Shown: positions 27,108-36,146, numbered from the stretch's first letter. The stretch is 64,000 bases of DNA from [Clostridium] celerecrescens 18A (GCF_002797975.1 NZ_PGET01000001.1:248001-312000); one strand, 5' to 3'. Notes: generated by a model not told the origin, from the sequence alone. A program made the numbers and translations.

Positions 27108-27211
27108 TTTCCTCTTTTCTGCCCATGCTTTTTGGGCATAAAGGTATGCCCGCAGGGTGTTTCCTCTTTTCCGCCCATGCTTTTTGGGCATAAAGGTATG
27201 CTCACAGGGTG
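27108..27211 (-). repeat. Two 52-bp tandem repeats with hairpin and SD
   Basis: Two units (27108-27159 and 27160-27211) nearly identical in sequence. On the minus strand each contains GCCCAAAAAGCATGGGC (a GCCCA/TGGGC stem-loop) followed by GGAAAAGAGGAAA-like SD sequence; the proximal unit serves the radical SAM gene. Related hairpins precede the SD at 10085-10110 (minus) and 27408-27425 (plus). Confidence 0.85.
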
Positions 27212-27447
27212 CTTCCTTCGCATTTATTTTTGTTTGTTTCATTATACGGGTCCCCCGGATGACCTGTCAAATTATTTTATAGGTTTTCGTAAAATATTAT
27301 ATTGTGAAATCTTTGGCATTTATGATATACTCGTAGCAATGACAATGCTTTGTCAATGAATGGGGGAAACCTTCCAGGTTACTATATAAATAGGGTGTGC
27401 CCAGCCCAAAAGCGTGGGCAGTAAATCGGAAAAGGAGAGCAAGTGAG

Positions 27448-28743
27448 ATGAAGATAAGTGATACGATTCAGCTGCTGGAGTCTAAAGAGTCAGAAAAGCT
27501 TATGACTGCTTTATATGGAAAAGAGGCTGTCAGGGAGAACATTGAACGTTATCAGAGCCTTATAAGAAACTTCCAGAAGAAATTTCCGGAGGATGATGTG
27601 ATGCTGTTTTCCTCGCCAGGGCGCACGGAGATCAGCGGAAACCATACCGATCATAACCACGGAAAGGTGCTGGCTGGAAGTATTAATCTGGATTGTGTAG
27701 GAGTAGCAGCAAAAAACAACAGCAGAAAAGTAAATATAATCAGTGAAACTTATAACCAGAGCTTTGAGATCGATCTGGATGACTTGGCTCCAAGCGATAA
27801 GAAGGCAGGAACCATTGACCTGGTAAAAGGTCTTTTAAAGGGCTTCTTAGAGGATGGGTATGAGATCGGCGGTTTTGATGCCTGCGTAACCAGTAATGTA
27901 ATCAGTGCGGCAGGTGTCAGCTCCTCTGCTTCCTTTGAGATGCTGCTTTGTTCTATTATAAATACATTCTTTAATAATAGCACCATGGATGCTGTGGCAT
28001 ATGCCCATATCGGCAAGTTTTCTGAAAATGTATACTGGGACAAGGCTTCCGGCCTTTTGGACCAGATGGCATGTGCTGTAGGGGGACTTATTACCATTGA
28101 TTTTAAGGACCCGGCAGTTCCGGTCGTAGAGAAGATTGATTTTGATTTTGGCTCAAAGAATCACAGCCTAATTATTGTCAATACAGGAAAAGGTCATGCG
28201 GATTTGAGCGCAGATTATTCCTCAGTTCCGGCAGAAATGAAAAAGGTTGCAGAATTTTTCGGAAAAGAAGTCTGCGCTGAAATCACAGAAAAAGAGGTTA
28301 TTGACAATTTACAGGAAATCAGGGATTTTGCCGGTGACCGTTCTGTCCTTCGCGCCCTCCATTTCTTTGAAGAGAATAAGAGAGTAGAAGCAGAAGTAGC
28401 AGCTTTAAAAGAAAACCGGTTTGAGGACTTTTTAAAGAAAATTACCGAATCTGGAAATTCCTCCTGGAAATGGCTGCAGAACTGCTTTACCAACACCAGC
28501 TTCCAGGAGCAGGGTATCACCATTGCCCTGGCTCTTACGGAACTTTTCCTGGCAGAGAAAAATACAGGTGCATGCAGAATACATGGAGGCGGATTTGCCG
28601 GTGTCATCATGACCATGCTGCCTAATGAGCTGGTAGATGAATATATTTCCTATATCGAGAAAGCCATGGGAGAGGGCAATGCTTACCGAATGAGCATCAG
28701 GCCATATGGAGCCATCTGCTTTAATGAGATAATCAATCAATAA
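27448..28743 (+). CDS. galK: Galactokinase (GHMP kinase)
   Basis: A 431-residue GHMP kinase. The galactokinase signature is present as SSPGRTEISGNHTDHNHG (residues about 52-69), the ATP loop as GVSSSASFE, and the third motif as RIHGGGFAGVI. The signature carries Asn where GEHxDY has Glu. GalK phosphorylates galactose to galactose-1-phosphate for the Leloir pathway; galT and galE are not in the window, so a related sugar substrate is possible. ATG 27448 follows AAAGGAG. A short GCCC..GGGC hairpin sits before the SD. Confidence 0.85.
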   Translation: MKISDTIQLLESKESEKLMTALYGKEAVRENIERYQSLIRNFQKKFPEDDVMLFSSPGRTEISGNHTDHNHGKVLAGSINLDCVGVAAKNNSRKVNIISETYNQSFEIDLDDLAPSDKKAGTIDLVKGLLKGFLEDGYEIGGFDACVTSNVISAAGVSSSASFEMLLCSIINTFFNNSTMDAVAYAHIGKFSENVYWDKASGLLDQMACAVGGLITIDFKDPAVPVVEKIDFDFGSKNHSLIIVNTGKGHADLSADYSSVPAEMKKVAEFFGKEVCAEITEKEVIDNLQEIRDFAGDRSVLRALHFFEENKRVEAEVAALKENRFEDFLKKITESGNSSWKWLQNCFTNTSFQEQGITIALALTELFLAEKNTGACRIHGGGFAGVIMTMLPNELVDEYISYIEKAMGEGNAYRMSIRPYGAICFNEIINQ

Positions 28744-28819
28744 TAATTGTAAATTCTGCCAAAATGGAGTAAAATATGATTAAGAAACGTTGATAAGAAC
28801 GTGGGCAGAAGGAGGCATT

Positions 28820-29467
28820 ATGAAAGAAAAGAAAAATCTGGTCATCACCATAGGAAGGCAGTACGGCAGCGGCGGCCGAATCGTGGGAAAAGCCCTTGCA
28901 GAGGAGCTGGGAATTCATTTTTATGATGAAGAGATTTTGTCCATAACTTCGGAGCAAAGTGCCGTTGGAGAGGTATTTTTCCGTCTGGCAGATGAAAAGG
29001 CGGGAAGTAATCTGCTTTATAAAATCGTAAGCGGCTTAAAGCCACAGCTTGGGAAACCCTCAACGGATTCGGACATTGTGAAACCGGAGAATCTGTTCCG
29101 TTTCCAGTCCCAGGTCATTAAAGAGCTGGCATCGGAAGAGTCCTGCATTATAGCCGGACGGTGCGGAGATTACATCTTAGGCCGTGAAAAGGAAGAATTT
29201 CCGGGCCTGGTGAAAATCTTTGTTTATGCAGACACGGAAACCCTCATCAAGCGTACCATGGAAGTGGATAAGGTTGATGAGAAGGAAGCGGCAAAGCGGG
29301 TAAAGAAGATTAACCGGGAGCGGAAGGAGTATTACCGCTACTATACCGGTGAAAACTGGGAAAATTGGAACAATTATGATCTGATTATCAATACCAGCAG
29401 CATTGACTTAGAGCAGACCGCGAAGCTGATTAAGGATTATATTAAGCTTAGAGGAATTGAGTTATAA
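28820..29467 (+). CDS. Cytidylate kinase-like protein
   Basis: A 215-residue P-loop protein of the cytidylate kinase-like family (AAA_33/CK2). It begins LVITIGRQYGSGGRIVGKALAEELGIHFYD, here only cited in part: GRQYGSGG is the P-loop. A lid region rich in basic residues (RVKKINRERKEYYRYY) follows. It is distinct from Cmk; the true substrate is unknown. ATG 28820 follows AGAAGGAGG. It is close to galK and may share its transcript. Confidence 0.85.
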   Translation: MKEKKNLVITIGRQYGSGGRIVGKALAEELGIHFYDEEILSITSEQSAVGEVFFRLADEKAGSNLLYKIVSGLKPQLGKPSTDSDIVKPENLFRFQSQVIKELASEESCIIAGRCGDYILGREKEEFPGLVKIFVYADTETLIKRTMEVDKVDEKEAAKRVKKINRERKEYYRYYTGENWENWNNYDLIINTSSIDLEQTAKLIKDYIKLRGIEL

Positions 29468-29478
29468 AGGAACGCATA

Positions 29479-29516
29479 AAACGGCGGCTTTGATTGTGAT
29501 TTCAAAGCCGCCGTTT
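29479..29516 (+). terminator. Terminator after the CK-like gene
   Basis: Fifteen-base perfect stem (AAACGGCGGCTTTGA and its complement) with an 8-base loop. The T-run is short; it probably serves both convergent genes. Confidence 0.85.
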
Positions 29517-29564
29517 CCATGTTTAACGGTATATCATGGAACCAGTTTTAACGTTCTTGGATTT

Positions 29565-29918
29565 TTACGGTACCAGTGCCGACAAGGCGCTATCTAAGCC
29601 ATTCTTAAAGTAAATCTGGTTTCCTTTGTTGCATTCATAAATAAAATCCCTTAGACTTTTGCTGGTATAGTCTGAAAAATCCCCTATGATTGCAAGCTTA
29701 AAACGGTAGTTTGAAAATTTCTGCAGGATTTCCCCTGCTAAACCTGTTTTAAGATCAAAGAAGCTTTCATCAAGGCTTTCTTTATACAGGATCATGCCGA
29801 TGCAATTACATTGGTATTGGGACGAAGCCATTATATCAAGTATATCTTGAGCAGTGGATATCTTTTCGTCCTTGTTAAGAATTACAATATTCTGGTTTCT
29901 TATTGTTTTTATATTCAT
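29565..29918 (-). CDS. DUF4180 domain protein
   Basis: A 117-residue soluble protein matching the DUF4180 pattern: alternating strands and helices, a CIGMILYKESLDESFFDLKTGLAGEILQKF-type centre (cited in part: ESFFDLKTGLAGEILQKF) and KLAIIGDFSDYTSKSLRDFI. No catalytic function is established. It is the second gene after an HTH protein on the same strand, 54 bases apart, suggesting an operon in which the HTH protein regulates itself and this partner. Confidence 0.82.
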   Translation of the reverse strand: MNIKTIRNQNIVILNKDEKISTAQDILDIMASSQYQCNCIGMILYKESLDESFFDLKTGLAGEILQKFSNYRFKLAIIGDFSDYTSKSLRDFIYECNKGNQIYFKNGLDSALSALVP

Positions 29919-29972
29919 CTCATCTAAATCCTTCTTTCTCTAGAAATGGAACTGTCTAATTTTGTATGGGTT

Positions 29973-30437
29973 TCATTCATAATCCTCCTGTTTAATCGTC
30001 TCAACCAAGTCCATAATTAACTGAATGATTGCCTGTGCGAATTGGATGTTCCCCCATATGGTGACACGAACTTTGCATTCTGATTCCAGAAATTGTGCAT
30101 GCATGGTCGGATGGCCATATTCCGGAAGATTAGTATTCAGCGCGGCAGTAACAGTATTCATAATACGAATGGCATCATCCATTCCCTCGACATCGATATC
30201 AATTACGGAAGATACCTTTATTTCATAGTCGGATTTATTAATAGAATGGCTGGTTTCCTTTCCACTTGGTATTTTTGTGCTTTCCATAAAAACACTTAAG
30301 TCATGTCCGGTCACTCTCCAGCTTTTTCCGATCTTTCCTGCTCTCAGCTTTCCTTCCCTGATGTAGCGCTGGATTGTTTTTGGGTGGATATTAAGCATTT
30401 CTGATATTTGTTCTACTGAATAATATTTCTCTCTCAT
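29973..30437 (-). CDS. Excisionase/MerR-like HTH protein
   Basis: A 154-residue protein. Residues 5-52 form an excisionase-type winged helix (YSVEQISEMLNIHPKTIQRY, then GKLRAGKIGKSWRVTG), and the rest is an uncharacterised alpha/beta domain with VIDIDVEGMDDAIRIMN. No integrase is near, so it is more likely a transcriptional regulator than a recombination factor. ATG at 30437 with a TAAGGAGCG SD. Promoter 30481-30509. Confidence 0.85.
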   Translation of the reverse strand: MREKYYSVEQISEMLNIHPKTIQRYIREGKLRAGKIGKSWRVTGHDLSVFMESTKIPSGKETSHSINKSDYEIKVSSVIDIDVEGMDDAIRIMNTVTAALNTNLPEYGHPTMHAQFLESECKVRVTIWGNIQFAQAIIQLIMDLVETIKQEDYE

Positions 30438-30480
30438 GTCAATCGCTCCTTATCATTCCTTAAAATACTTTACAAGAGTA

Positions 30481-30509
30481 ATAATAAGGTATAATAGGGA
30501 ATGTGTCAA
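30481..30509 (-). promoter_or_regulatory. Promoter of the HTH/DUF4180 pair
   Basis: On the minus strand TTGACA, 17 bases, TATTAT. Confidence 0.75.
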
Positions 30510-30833
30510 GTGTTTGTTTCAAGCGTTTTTTATTATCTTAAATATGATAGGCTGATCCATATTCCCTCGGGTTGTAAGTTCCATGGAAACCCAGACATTA
30601 AGAACCTCCAATCCCAAAGCTGCCGTGCATATATATCATAGAATCGCTTTTGTTGTGTCTGCGCTCGCCTTATTTATGAAGCATATGAAGATGCAAGAAC
30701 TGTAAAGATAATCAGTCATTGATCACATTATGAATTGTAAATTAAAGAGAAATGGATTCACATACAATTGGAGACGTGATAGATTTGCCTAAGTTCACTT
30801 ACCATGCAGACCAGATGAAAGGAGTACTTTATT
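30510..30833. other. Intergenic stretch with possible toxin remnant
   Basis: No intact gene. A short plus-strand frame ending at 30722 reads LIYEAYEDARTVKIISH, similar to the C-terminal strand of RelE/YoeB-like toxins, preceded in another frame by HRIAFVV. This may be a frameshifted remnant. A 28-codon frame (30752-30835) has only a weak SD. Confidence 0.35.
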
Positions 30834-30877
30834 AAAAAAACAATAAGCGGGTACCCGTACATAACCCGGACCCGCCT
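30834..30877 (-). terminator. Terminator of the CoA-disulfide reductase fusion gene
   Basis: GCGGGT/ACCCGC stem with a looped inner part; on the minus strand it is followed by TTATTGTTTTTTT. Confidence 0.8.
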
Positions 30878-30928
30878 ATTAACTAATCTCATCATTTTCA
30901 GACTGTATCTATTCCATAGCAATCTTTC

Positions 30929-33379
30929 CTAAATAAATAAATTTACATTGGATTCTTCCGCATCCCCCAGATAAGCGCCTACGCCTCCAAGTTCCACTCC
31001 GTTGATCAATTCCTCGGGCCGGATTCCCATGACATCCATGCTCATGGTGCAGGCAACAATTTTTACTCCGGATTTCATGGCCTTCTGGATCAGGGTTTCC
31101 AGTGAATCCACATTTTTATCGTTCATGATCTTTTTCATCATAGCGGTTCCCATTCCGCCCATATTCATTTTTGATAATTTTAATTTTTTACTGCCCCTGG
31201 GAAGCATAAATCCAAACATGGATTCCACCGGTGATTTGCGGACCGGCTGTTTTTCTGCCTTTCTTAATGCCGTCAATCCCCAGAAGGTAAAGAACATGGT
31301 AACAGGTCTGCCCATGGCCGCAGCGCCATTAGCGATGATAAAGCTTGCCAAAACCTTGTCAAGGTCACCGGAAAATACGATGATGGTCTTTCCTTCGGCT
31401 GCTTCTGTTTTTTCAGGAGCAGCCGGAGTTCCTTTCTTTACCAGGGCAACGTAATCCTTTCCGCGGAGTTCACAGGCCATAAGCTCATTTCCGGTACGCC
31501 TGCACCAGGCGCCGATGTCCCGGGTAAAACCAGGATCAGAGGCAGACACCTCCATAACTGCTCCGTCCGGCATCTCCTTCATGGTTTCAAACACCTTCAT
31601 GATGGGACCGGGGCACTGCATGCCGCTGCAGTCTAAACGCATGGCGGAGGTGGGGATATTTTTCGTTTCCATCTGGCCGCTGTCGGAATAAACGGTTTGT
31701 TCAGTAGGAATAACCCCTTCAGCCGTATAATGGGTCGACTGATAGAATCTGGCGCCGCCGGGATAAAGCTTGACATTATGAAATCCGTTCTGCATCAGAA
31801 GGCGGACAGCATTGTAGGCCCGGACTCCAATGGCACAGAAGACGATGATTTTCCTGGAAGGATCCAGCTCCTTTAAACGGTTTCTTAACTGCCCCAAAGG
31901 AATATGCTTTGCATTTGGCAGGGAAAAGGCCATTAGCTCTGCATCCTCTCTGACATCAAGCAGTACGGTCTCCGGGTTTTGTTCCACAGCATCCCAGGAT
32001 GAAAATGCAACCTTTCCTGTAATCAGGTTTTCAGCCACAAAGCCCGCCATGTTGACCGGATCCTTTGCTGAGGAGAAAGGAGGAGCATAAGCAAGCTCCA
32101 GGCTCTTTAATTCAGAGATTCCTGCACCAAGGCGGATGGCCACCGCCAGAGTATCGATCCGTTTATCAACTCCGTCGCGGCCCACGATCTGTGCTCCGAA
32201 TATCTTTTTACCATCGGCGGAGAAAAGAAGCTTCAGAGTTATGGGCACGGCGCCGGGATAATAGCCTGCATGGGAATTCTGGGTAATGATGATGCTTTCA
32301 TAATCCCTTCCCTTTAGAAGGCCCCTCTTGATCAGAGCCTTTTCATTTGCACCGGTGGAAGCCACAGCTAAATCAAATACTTTTGCAACAGATGTTCCCT
32401 GGGTTTTTTTATAGGTTTCCTGAGCTCCTGCAATATTGTTGGCTGCAATACGTCCCTGTTTGTTGGCAGGTCCTGCAAGGGGGACCATAGCCGGTTCCTG
32501 GAATATAAGGTCATCCACCTGAATCACATCGCCTACGGCATAGATATCCGGATCCGAAGTCTTTAAATATTCATCTACCACAATACCGCCGCGTTCATTG
32601 ACGGAAAGGCCGGCTGCCTTTGCCAGTTCACTGTTGGGCCGTACACCGATGGAAAGGATGACCAGTTCCGCGGAGATGGTTTTTCCGCTTTTTAAAGTAA
32701 TGGCCACAGATCCATCCTCATCTTCAAACGCAGCTACTCCGTCATTCAGATGGAGGTCTACCCCATTTTGCAGGATGTGCTCGTGGAGCAGCTGAGCCAT
32801 TTCGTAATCTACAGGTGTCATAACCTGATCAAGCATCTCAATGAGGGAAACAGAAAGACCTGCGTGACGGAGGTTTTCAGCCATTTCAAGGCCAATAAAG
32901 CCTCCCCCGATGACAGCGGCTGTTTTAATTTTGTTTTCTTTAATCAGAGCGCGAATGCGGTCTGTATCAGGAACCGTCCAGAGAGTCTGGATACGGGTAG
33001 ACCCGATTCCCGGAATGGGTGGGCGGACCGGTGAAGAACCGGTAGAAATGACTAAGGTGTCATAGGTTTCCTCATAAGTTTCCCCGGAATCCAGCCTGCG
33101 GACCGTAATTTTTTTATTTTCCCGGTCAATGGAGGTGACTTCATTTTTTACTCTGACATCAATATTATATTTCTTTTTCATAGCTTCCGGCGACTGCAGC
33201 AGCAATGCATCTCTGGATTTAATCACATCTCCTACATGATAAGGAAGGCCGCAGTTGGCGTAGGAAATGTATTCCCCCCGCTCAAACATAATGATGTTTG
33301 CCTCCTCGTCAAGCCTGCGCAGCCTGGCTGCACAGCTGGCTCCTCCGGCTACTCCGCCGATAATTACAATTTTCTTCAT
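30929..33379 (-). CDS. CoA-disulfide reductase/rhodanese/TusA/DsrE fusion
   Basis: An 816-residue four-domain protein. Residues 1-450: FAD/NAD(P)H disulfide reductase with GGVAGGASCAARLRR and the CoADR active cysteine Cys43 (SYANCGLPYH). About 460-550: rhodanese with active loop VFCAIGVRA. About 580-650: TusA/SirA domain with CPGP (MQCPGPIMKV). About 665-816: DsrE-like domain with a conserved cysteine (VACTMSMDVMG). The parts suit persulfide or polysulfide handling: reduction of CoA-persulfide or polysulfide, with sulfur relayed through the Cys domains. ATG 33379 follows AGGAGG. Divergent from glutathione peroxidase. Confidence 0.93.
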   Translation of the reverse strand: MKKIVIIGGVAGGASCAARLRRLDEEANIIMFERGEYISYANCGLPYHVGDVIKSRDALLLQSPEAMKKKYNIDVRVKNEVTSIDRENKKITVRRLDSGETYEETYDTLVISTGSSPVRPPIPGIGSTRIQTLWTVPDTDRIRALIKENKIKTAAVIGGGFIGLEMAENLRHAGLSVSLIEMLDQVMTPVDYEMAQLLHEHILQNGVDLHLNDGVAAFEDEDGSVAITLKSGKTISAELVILSIGVRPNSELAKAAGLSVNERGGIVVDEYLKTSDPDIYAVGDVIQVDDLIFQEPAMVPLAGPANKQGRIAANNIAGAQETYKKTQGTSVAKVFDLAVASTGANEKALIKRGLLKGRDYESIIITQNSHAGYYPGAVPITLKLLFSADGKKIFGAQIVGRDGVDKRIDTLAVAIRLGAGISELKSLELAYAPPFSSAKDPVNMAGFVAENLITGKVAFSSWDAVEQNPETVLLDVREDAELMAFSLPNAKHIPLGQLRNRLKELDPSRKIIVFCAIGVRAYNAVRLLMQNGFHNVKLYPGGARFYQSTHYTAEGVIPTEQTVYSDSGQMETKNIPTSAMRLDCSGMQCPGPIMKVFETMKEMPDGAVMEVSASDPGFTRDIGAWCRRTGNELMACELRGKDYVALVKKGTPAAPEKTEAAEGKTIIVFSGDLDKVLASFIIANGAAAMGRPVTMFFTFWGLTALRKAEKQPVRKSPVESMFGFMLPRGSKKLKLSKMNMGGMGTAMMKKIMNDKNVDSLETLIQKAMKSGVKIVACTMSMDVMGIRPEELINGVELGGVGAYLGDAEESNVNLFI

Positions 33380-33461
33380 AATATGCCTCCTGCTATATTT
33401 TTAAAATAACGAATGGTCACATGTTGTTTCGTTAAGTATAAACAATAAATTAAAAGCTGTC

Positions 33462-33476
33462 TGTGATTGAGTCACA
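33462..33476. promoter_or_regulatory. CRP/FNR-like palindrome
   Basis: TGTGA-TTGAG-TCACA, a perfect 5-bp-arm palindrome between divergent redox genes, close to CRP/FNR-family half sites but with a 5-base centre. A second palindrome follows at 33494. Confidence 0.5.
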
Positions 33477-33493
33477 TAACAGTCATTGTCCCG

Positions 33494-33505
33494 TGATAAA
33501 GATCA
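33494..33505. promoter_or_regulatory. FNR-like palindrome TGATAAAGATCA
   Basis: TGAT-N4-ATCA matches the core of the FNR consensus (TTGATNNNNATCAA) without the outer bases. It is about 75 bases before the glutathione peroxidase -35. Confidence 0.45.
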
Positions 33506-33579
33506 TTCATTTTATTGGCCGCATTAATCAGAGTAACCTGCAGATTTTTAATTTTGTACAATTAAATTTTGCAAAACTA

Positions 33580-33608
33580 TTGACAAACGCCGAATAAAGT
33601 TTTATGAT
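33580..33608 (+). promoter_or_regulatory. Glutathione peroxidase promoter
   Basis: TTGACA (33580-33585), 17 bases, TATGAT (33603-33608). Confidence 0.8.
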
Positions 33609-33663
33609 AAAAATGATTTTAATAAATATAATTTTGCATAATATTAAGAAGGAGGACCATGAA

Positions 33664-34209
33664 ATGTCTGTTTATGATTTTACAGTGAAAGAGATGGATG
33701 GCACAGAGAAACCTTTATCCGATTTTGCAGGCAAAGTGTTACTCATCGTCAATACGGCAACTGTTTGTGGGTTCACTCCCCAGTACACGGACCTTCAGGC
33801 CATGTATGACGAGTATGGTGTCAAAGGATTTGAGATTCTTGATTTTCCCTGTAACCAGTTTGGAAACCAGGCGCCTGGCGATAACGATGAAATTCATTCC
33901 TTTTGTACCGGACGCTTTGGAGTCACCTTTCCCCAGTTTGCAAAGATTGATGTAAATGGAGAGAATGCGATTCCTCTGTACCGATACCTGGTGAATGAAA
34001 AGGGCTTTGAAGGCTTTGATCCGGGACACGAGCTGACTTCCCGCCTGGAACAGAAGTTTGAAACGCTTAATCCCAATTATAAAAATGAACCGGATATTAA
34101 GTGGAATTTCACTAAATTCCTTGTAGATCGCCAGGGAAACGTGGTCAGGCGCTTTGAGCCTACCGCAGATATGAAGTATGTAAAAGAGGTTGTAAAGAGT
34201 TTATTATAA
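33664..34209 (+). CDS. Glutathione peroxidase family protein (Cys type)
   Basis: A 181-residue thiol peroxidase of the GPx family. Peroxidatic Cys35 is in NTATVCGFTPQY, the second Cys block is FPCNQFGNQ, and WNFTKF completes the catalytic set. Bacterial Cys-GPx enzymes generally use thioredoxin rather than glutathione. ATG 33664 follows AAGGAGGA. The OhrR-like regulator starts about 43 bases after its stop and probably shares the transcript, consistent with peroxide defence. Confidence 0.93.
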   Translation: MSVYDFTVKEMDGTEKPLSDFAGKVLLIVNTATVCGFTPQYTDLQAMYDEYGVKGFEILDFPCNQFGNQAPGDNDEIHSFCTGRFGVTFPQFAKIDVNGENAIPLYRYLVNEKGFEGFDPGHELTSRLEQKFETLNPNYKNEPDIKWNFTKFLVDRQGNVVRRFEPTADMKYVKEVVKSLL

Positions 34210-34251
34210 AAATATGTGCCAAGGATCGCAATGGGAGAGAGGATTGAAGAT

Positions 34252-34707
34252 ATGGACTATGATAAATTAAAATTGGAGAACCAGCTTTGTTTTCCGCTTT
34301 ATGCCTGCTCCCGTGAGATTATCAAATGGTATAAACCATTTCTTGATGAGATTGGTCTTACCTATACCCAGTATATCGCTATGATGGTTTTATGGGAGAG
34401 AAAGCAGGTCACTATAAAGAAAATGGGAGAGCTTTTGTATCTGGACAGCGGCACCCTGACCCCTTTGTTAAAAAAGATGGAAGGTGCCGGCCTGCTCAAA
34501 CGGAGCCGTGCCAAGGAAGACGAGAGAAGTGTGATCGTTGAATTGACGGAAAAGGGAGAGCGGCTAAAAGACCAGGCTGTAACCATCCCTGACCGGATCT
34601 CCCGATGTGTTCCTGTAAATAAAGAGGAGTTCAAAACCTTATACCGGCTTCTGTACCAGATTTTAGGCCAGACCGACCCAACAAAAGCACCCCCGCGTGA
34701 ATCCTGA
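34252..34707 (+). CDS. OhrR-like MarR family redox regulator
   Basis: A 151-residue MarR winged helix. The N-terminus reads LENQLCFPLYACSREI, matching OhrR around its reactive cysteine (Cys13 here; Cys19 is extra), and the wing is in LLKRSRAKEDERSVIVELT. OhrR proteins sense organic hydroperoxides. ATG 34252 follows AGAGAGGA; an upstream start at 34216 is less likely. It probably controls the glutathione peroxidase gene in front of it, since no ohr gene is here. Confidence 0.88.
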   Translation: MDYDKLKLENQLCFPLYACSREIIKWYKPFLDEIGLTYTQYIAMMVLWERKQVTIKKMGELLYLDSGTLTPLLKKMEGAGLLKRSRAKEDERSVIVELTEKGERLKDQAVTIPDRISRCVPVNKEEFKTLYRLLYQILGQTDPTKAPPRES

Positions 34708-34726
34708 TTTGCGCGAGGGTGCTTTT
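34683..34726 (+). terminator. Terminator after the OhrR-like gene
   Basis: AAAAGCACCC and its complement GGGTGCTTTT, with CGCG/CGCG inside the loop region. Confidence 0.88.
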
Positions 34727-34754
34727 GCGTTCATGCCTTTGCCATATAAAAGGT

Positions 34755-36146
34755 TTACCAGGAAAGGTTACAGCAATTAGAAGCTGTAAAGTCCATGTTA
34801 TAAAATTCGCCGATCCCCTGAGGAAAGGTAAAAATGTTGAGCGGATCATATTTCTCCTTTACCTTTTTTAATCTGCAGACATGGGTACCATAATATTCTT
34901 CAAGATAGCAGGGAAGGCATGCATAGGGGAAATTCACATAAGCACCGTCGGTAACTGATTTCAAATAGCTGAATCTATCAGCTATCCAGGCGGCATTTTG
35001 GCATCTATGGTCTTCAAATACGGTATCAAGCCAGACAATAAAGTGAGCATCGCGGTAGAAAAATGCGGTTTCATCCACATCCACCTCCGCCACCCTGCCT
35101 CCCAGGGCATAAAAGGAGATGCTGGCATAAACGGAGCCTTCAGCCCGTTCTTTTATAAGCCCGGCAATGTTATAGCTTTCGCAGCTGCTAAAGTCCCGAA
35201 CAGCGAAACGGCTTGCTGATTTGAACTTTTCATAGGGAGGATAAAAGTCCCCGATAATTGTAACAGCTTCCAGGAAGGTCACGTATTTTAAACTGTATTT
35301 TACACCTCCAAGCTCAAGGAGGGGAGCAATGATTCCCAGGGCTACTTCAGGAGGACCGTAAAAAATACCTCTTGCGATAATTGCAAGTCCTTCCATTAGG
35401 TCATTGTAAATCCTTGAGATCAAGGTTACTCTCTGATCGGCATCCTTTAGCCAGTCCTGCCAGGTCAGAAGAAACAAGGACTGCTTTTCCTGGTCTGCAT
35501 GGGGATATCTTATGTCTATGAGTGTAACTTTATTTACCTTATGAGGAAGGCGGAATGTCATGGAAACGATTACGCCAAAGTTTCCTCCCCCCGCTCCCCG
35601 GCAGGCCCAAAATAAATCGGAGTTTTCCTGTGAGTTGGCATTTATAATGCAGCCTTCGTAATTGACCATACGGATTTCTAAAAGATTGTCGCAGCCAAGT
35701 CCAAAGTAGCGGCAGGAGAGTCCGAAGCCTCCGCCTAAGGCATATCCGCCTACCCCAACCGTGGGGCAGGTCCCGCCAGGGAAGGGGTAACCTTTTGATG
35801 AGACGAATTCGTATAGCTGTTTGTTAGTTACGCCTCCCTGAACGTGAAGTAAATGGGCGTTTTCATTTATGGCAAGCTGGTTCATTTCACTTAAATCAAT
35901 GTCAAGTATATCATCTCCAGTGGAGTAGCCTTCATAGTTATGGCCTCCGTTTCGGATCCGCAGGCAGATATGGTTTCTTCGGGACCACAAAACAGCATTG
36001 CTGACATCTTCCTGGTTCTGACAGTAGACAATGGCCAGGGGGAATTTTTGGACTGCTCTGTTATATACTTGTCTTAGTTCATGATAACAAGGGTCGTCTG
36101 GAGTTACAACACGACCGGTAAGCCCGTTAAAATTACAGGTGTTCAT
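34755..36146 (-). CDS. Berberine-bridge-type FAD-linked oxidase
   Basis: A 463-residue flavoprotein of the PCMH/BBE family. Both covalent FAD attachment residues seem present: His69 in RNGGHNYEGYS and Cys127 in PGGTCPTVGVGG, the bicovalent pattern of carbohydrate and reticuline oxidases. The C-terminal BBE segment ends with YDPLNIFTFPQGI. The substrate may be an oligosaccharide or alcohol; in an anaerobe the electron acceptor is not obvious. ATG 36146 follows AAAGGAGG. No signal peptide. Confidence 0.88.
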   Translation of the reverse strand: MNTCNFNGLTGRVVTPDDPCYHELRQVYNRAVQKFPLAIVYCQNQEDVSNAVLWSRRNHICLRIRNGGHNYEGYSTGDDILDIDLSEMNQLAINENAHLLHVQGGVTNKQLYEFVSSKGYPFPGGTCPTVGVGGYALGGGFGLSCRYFGLGCDNLLEIRMVNYEGCIINANSQENSDLFWACRGAGGGNFGVIVSMTFRLPHKVNKVTLIDIRYPHADQEKQSLFLLTWQDWLKDADQRVTLISRIYNDLMEGLAIIARGIFYGPPEVALGIIAPLLELGGVKYSLKYVTFLEAVTIIGDFYPPYEKFKSASRFAVRDFSSCESYNIAGLIKERAEGSVYASISFYALGGRVAEVDVDETAFFYRDAHFIVWLDTVFEDHRCQNAAWIADRFSYLKSVTDGAYVNFPYACLPCYLEEYYGTHVCRLKKVKEKYDPLNIFTFPQGIGEFYNMDFTASNCCNLSW

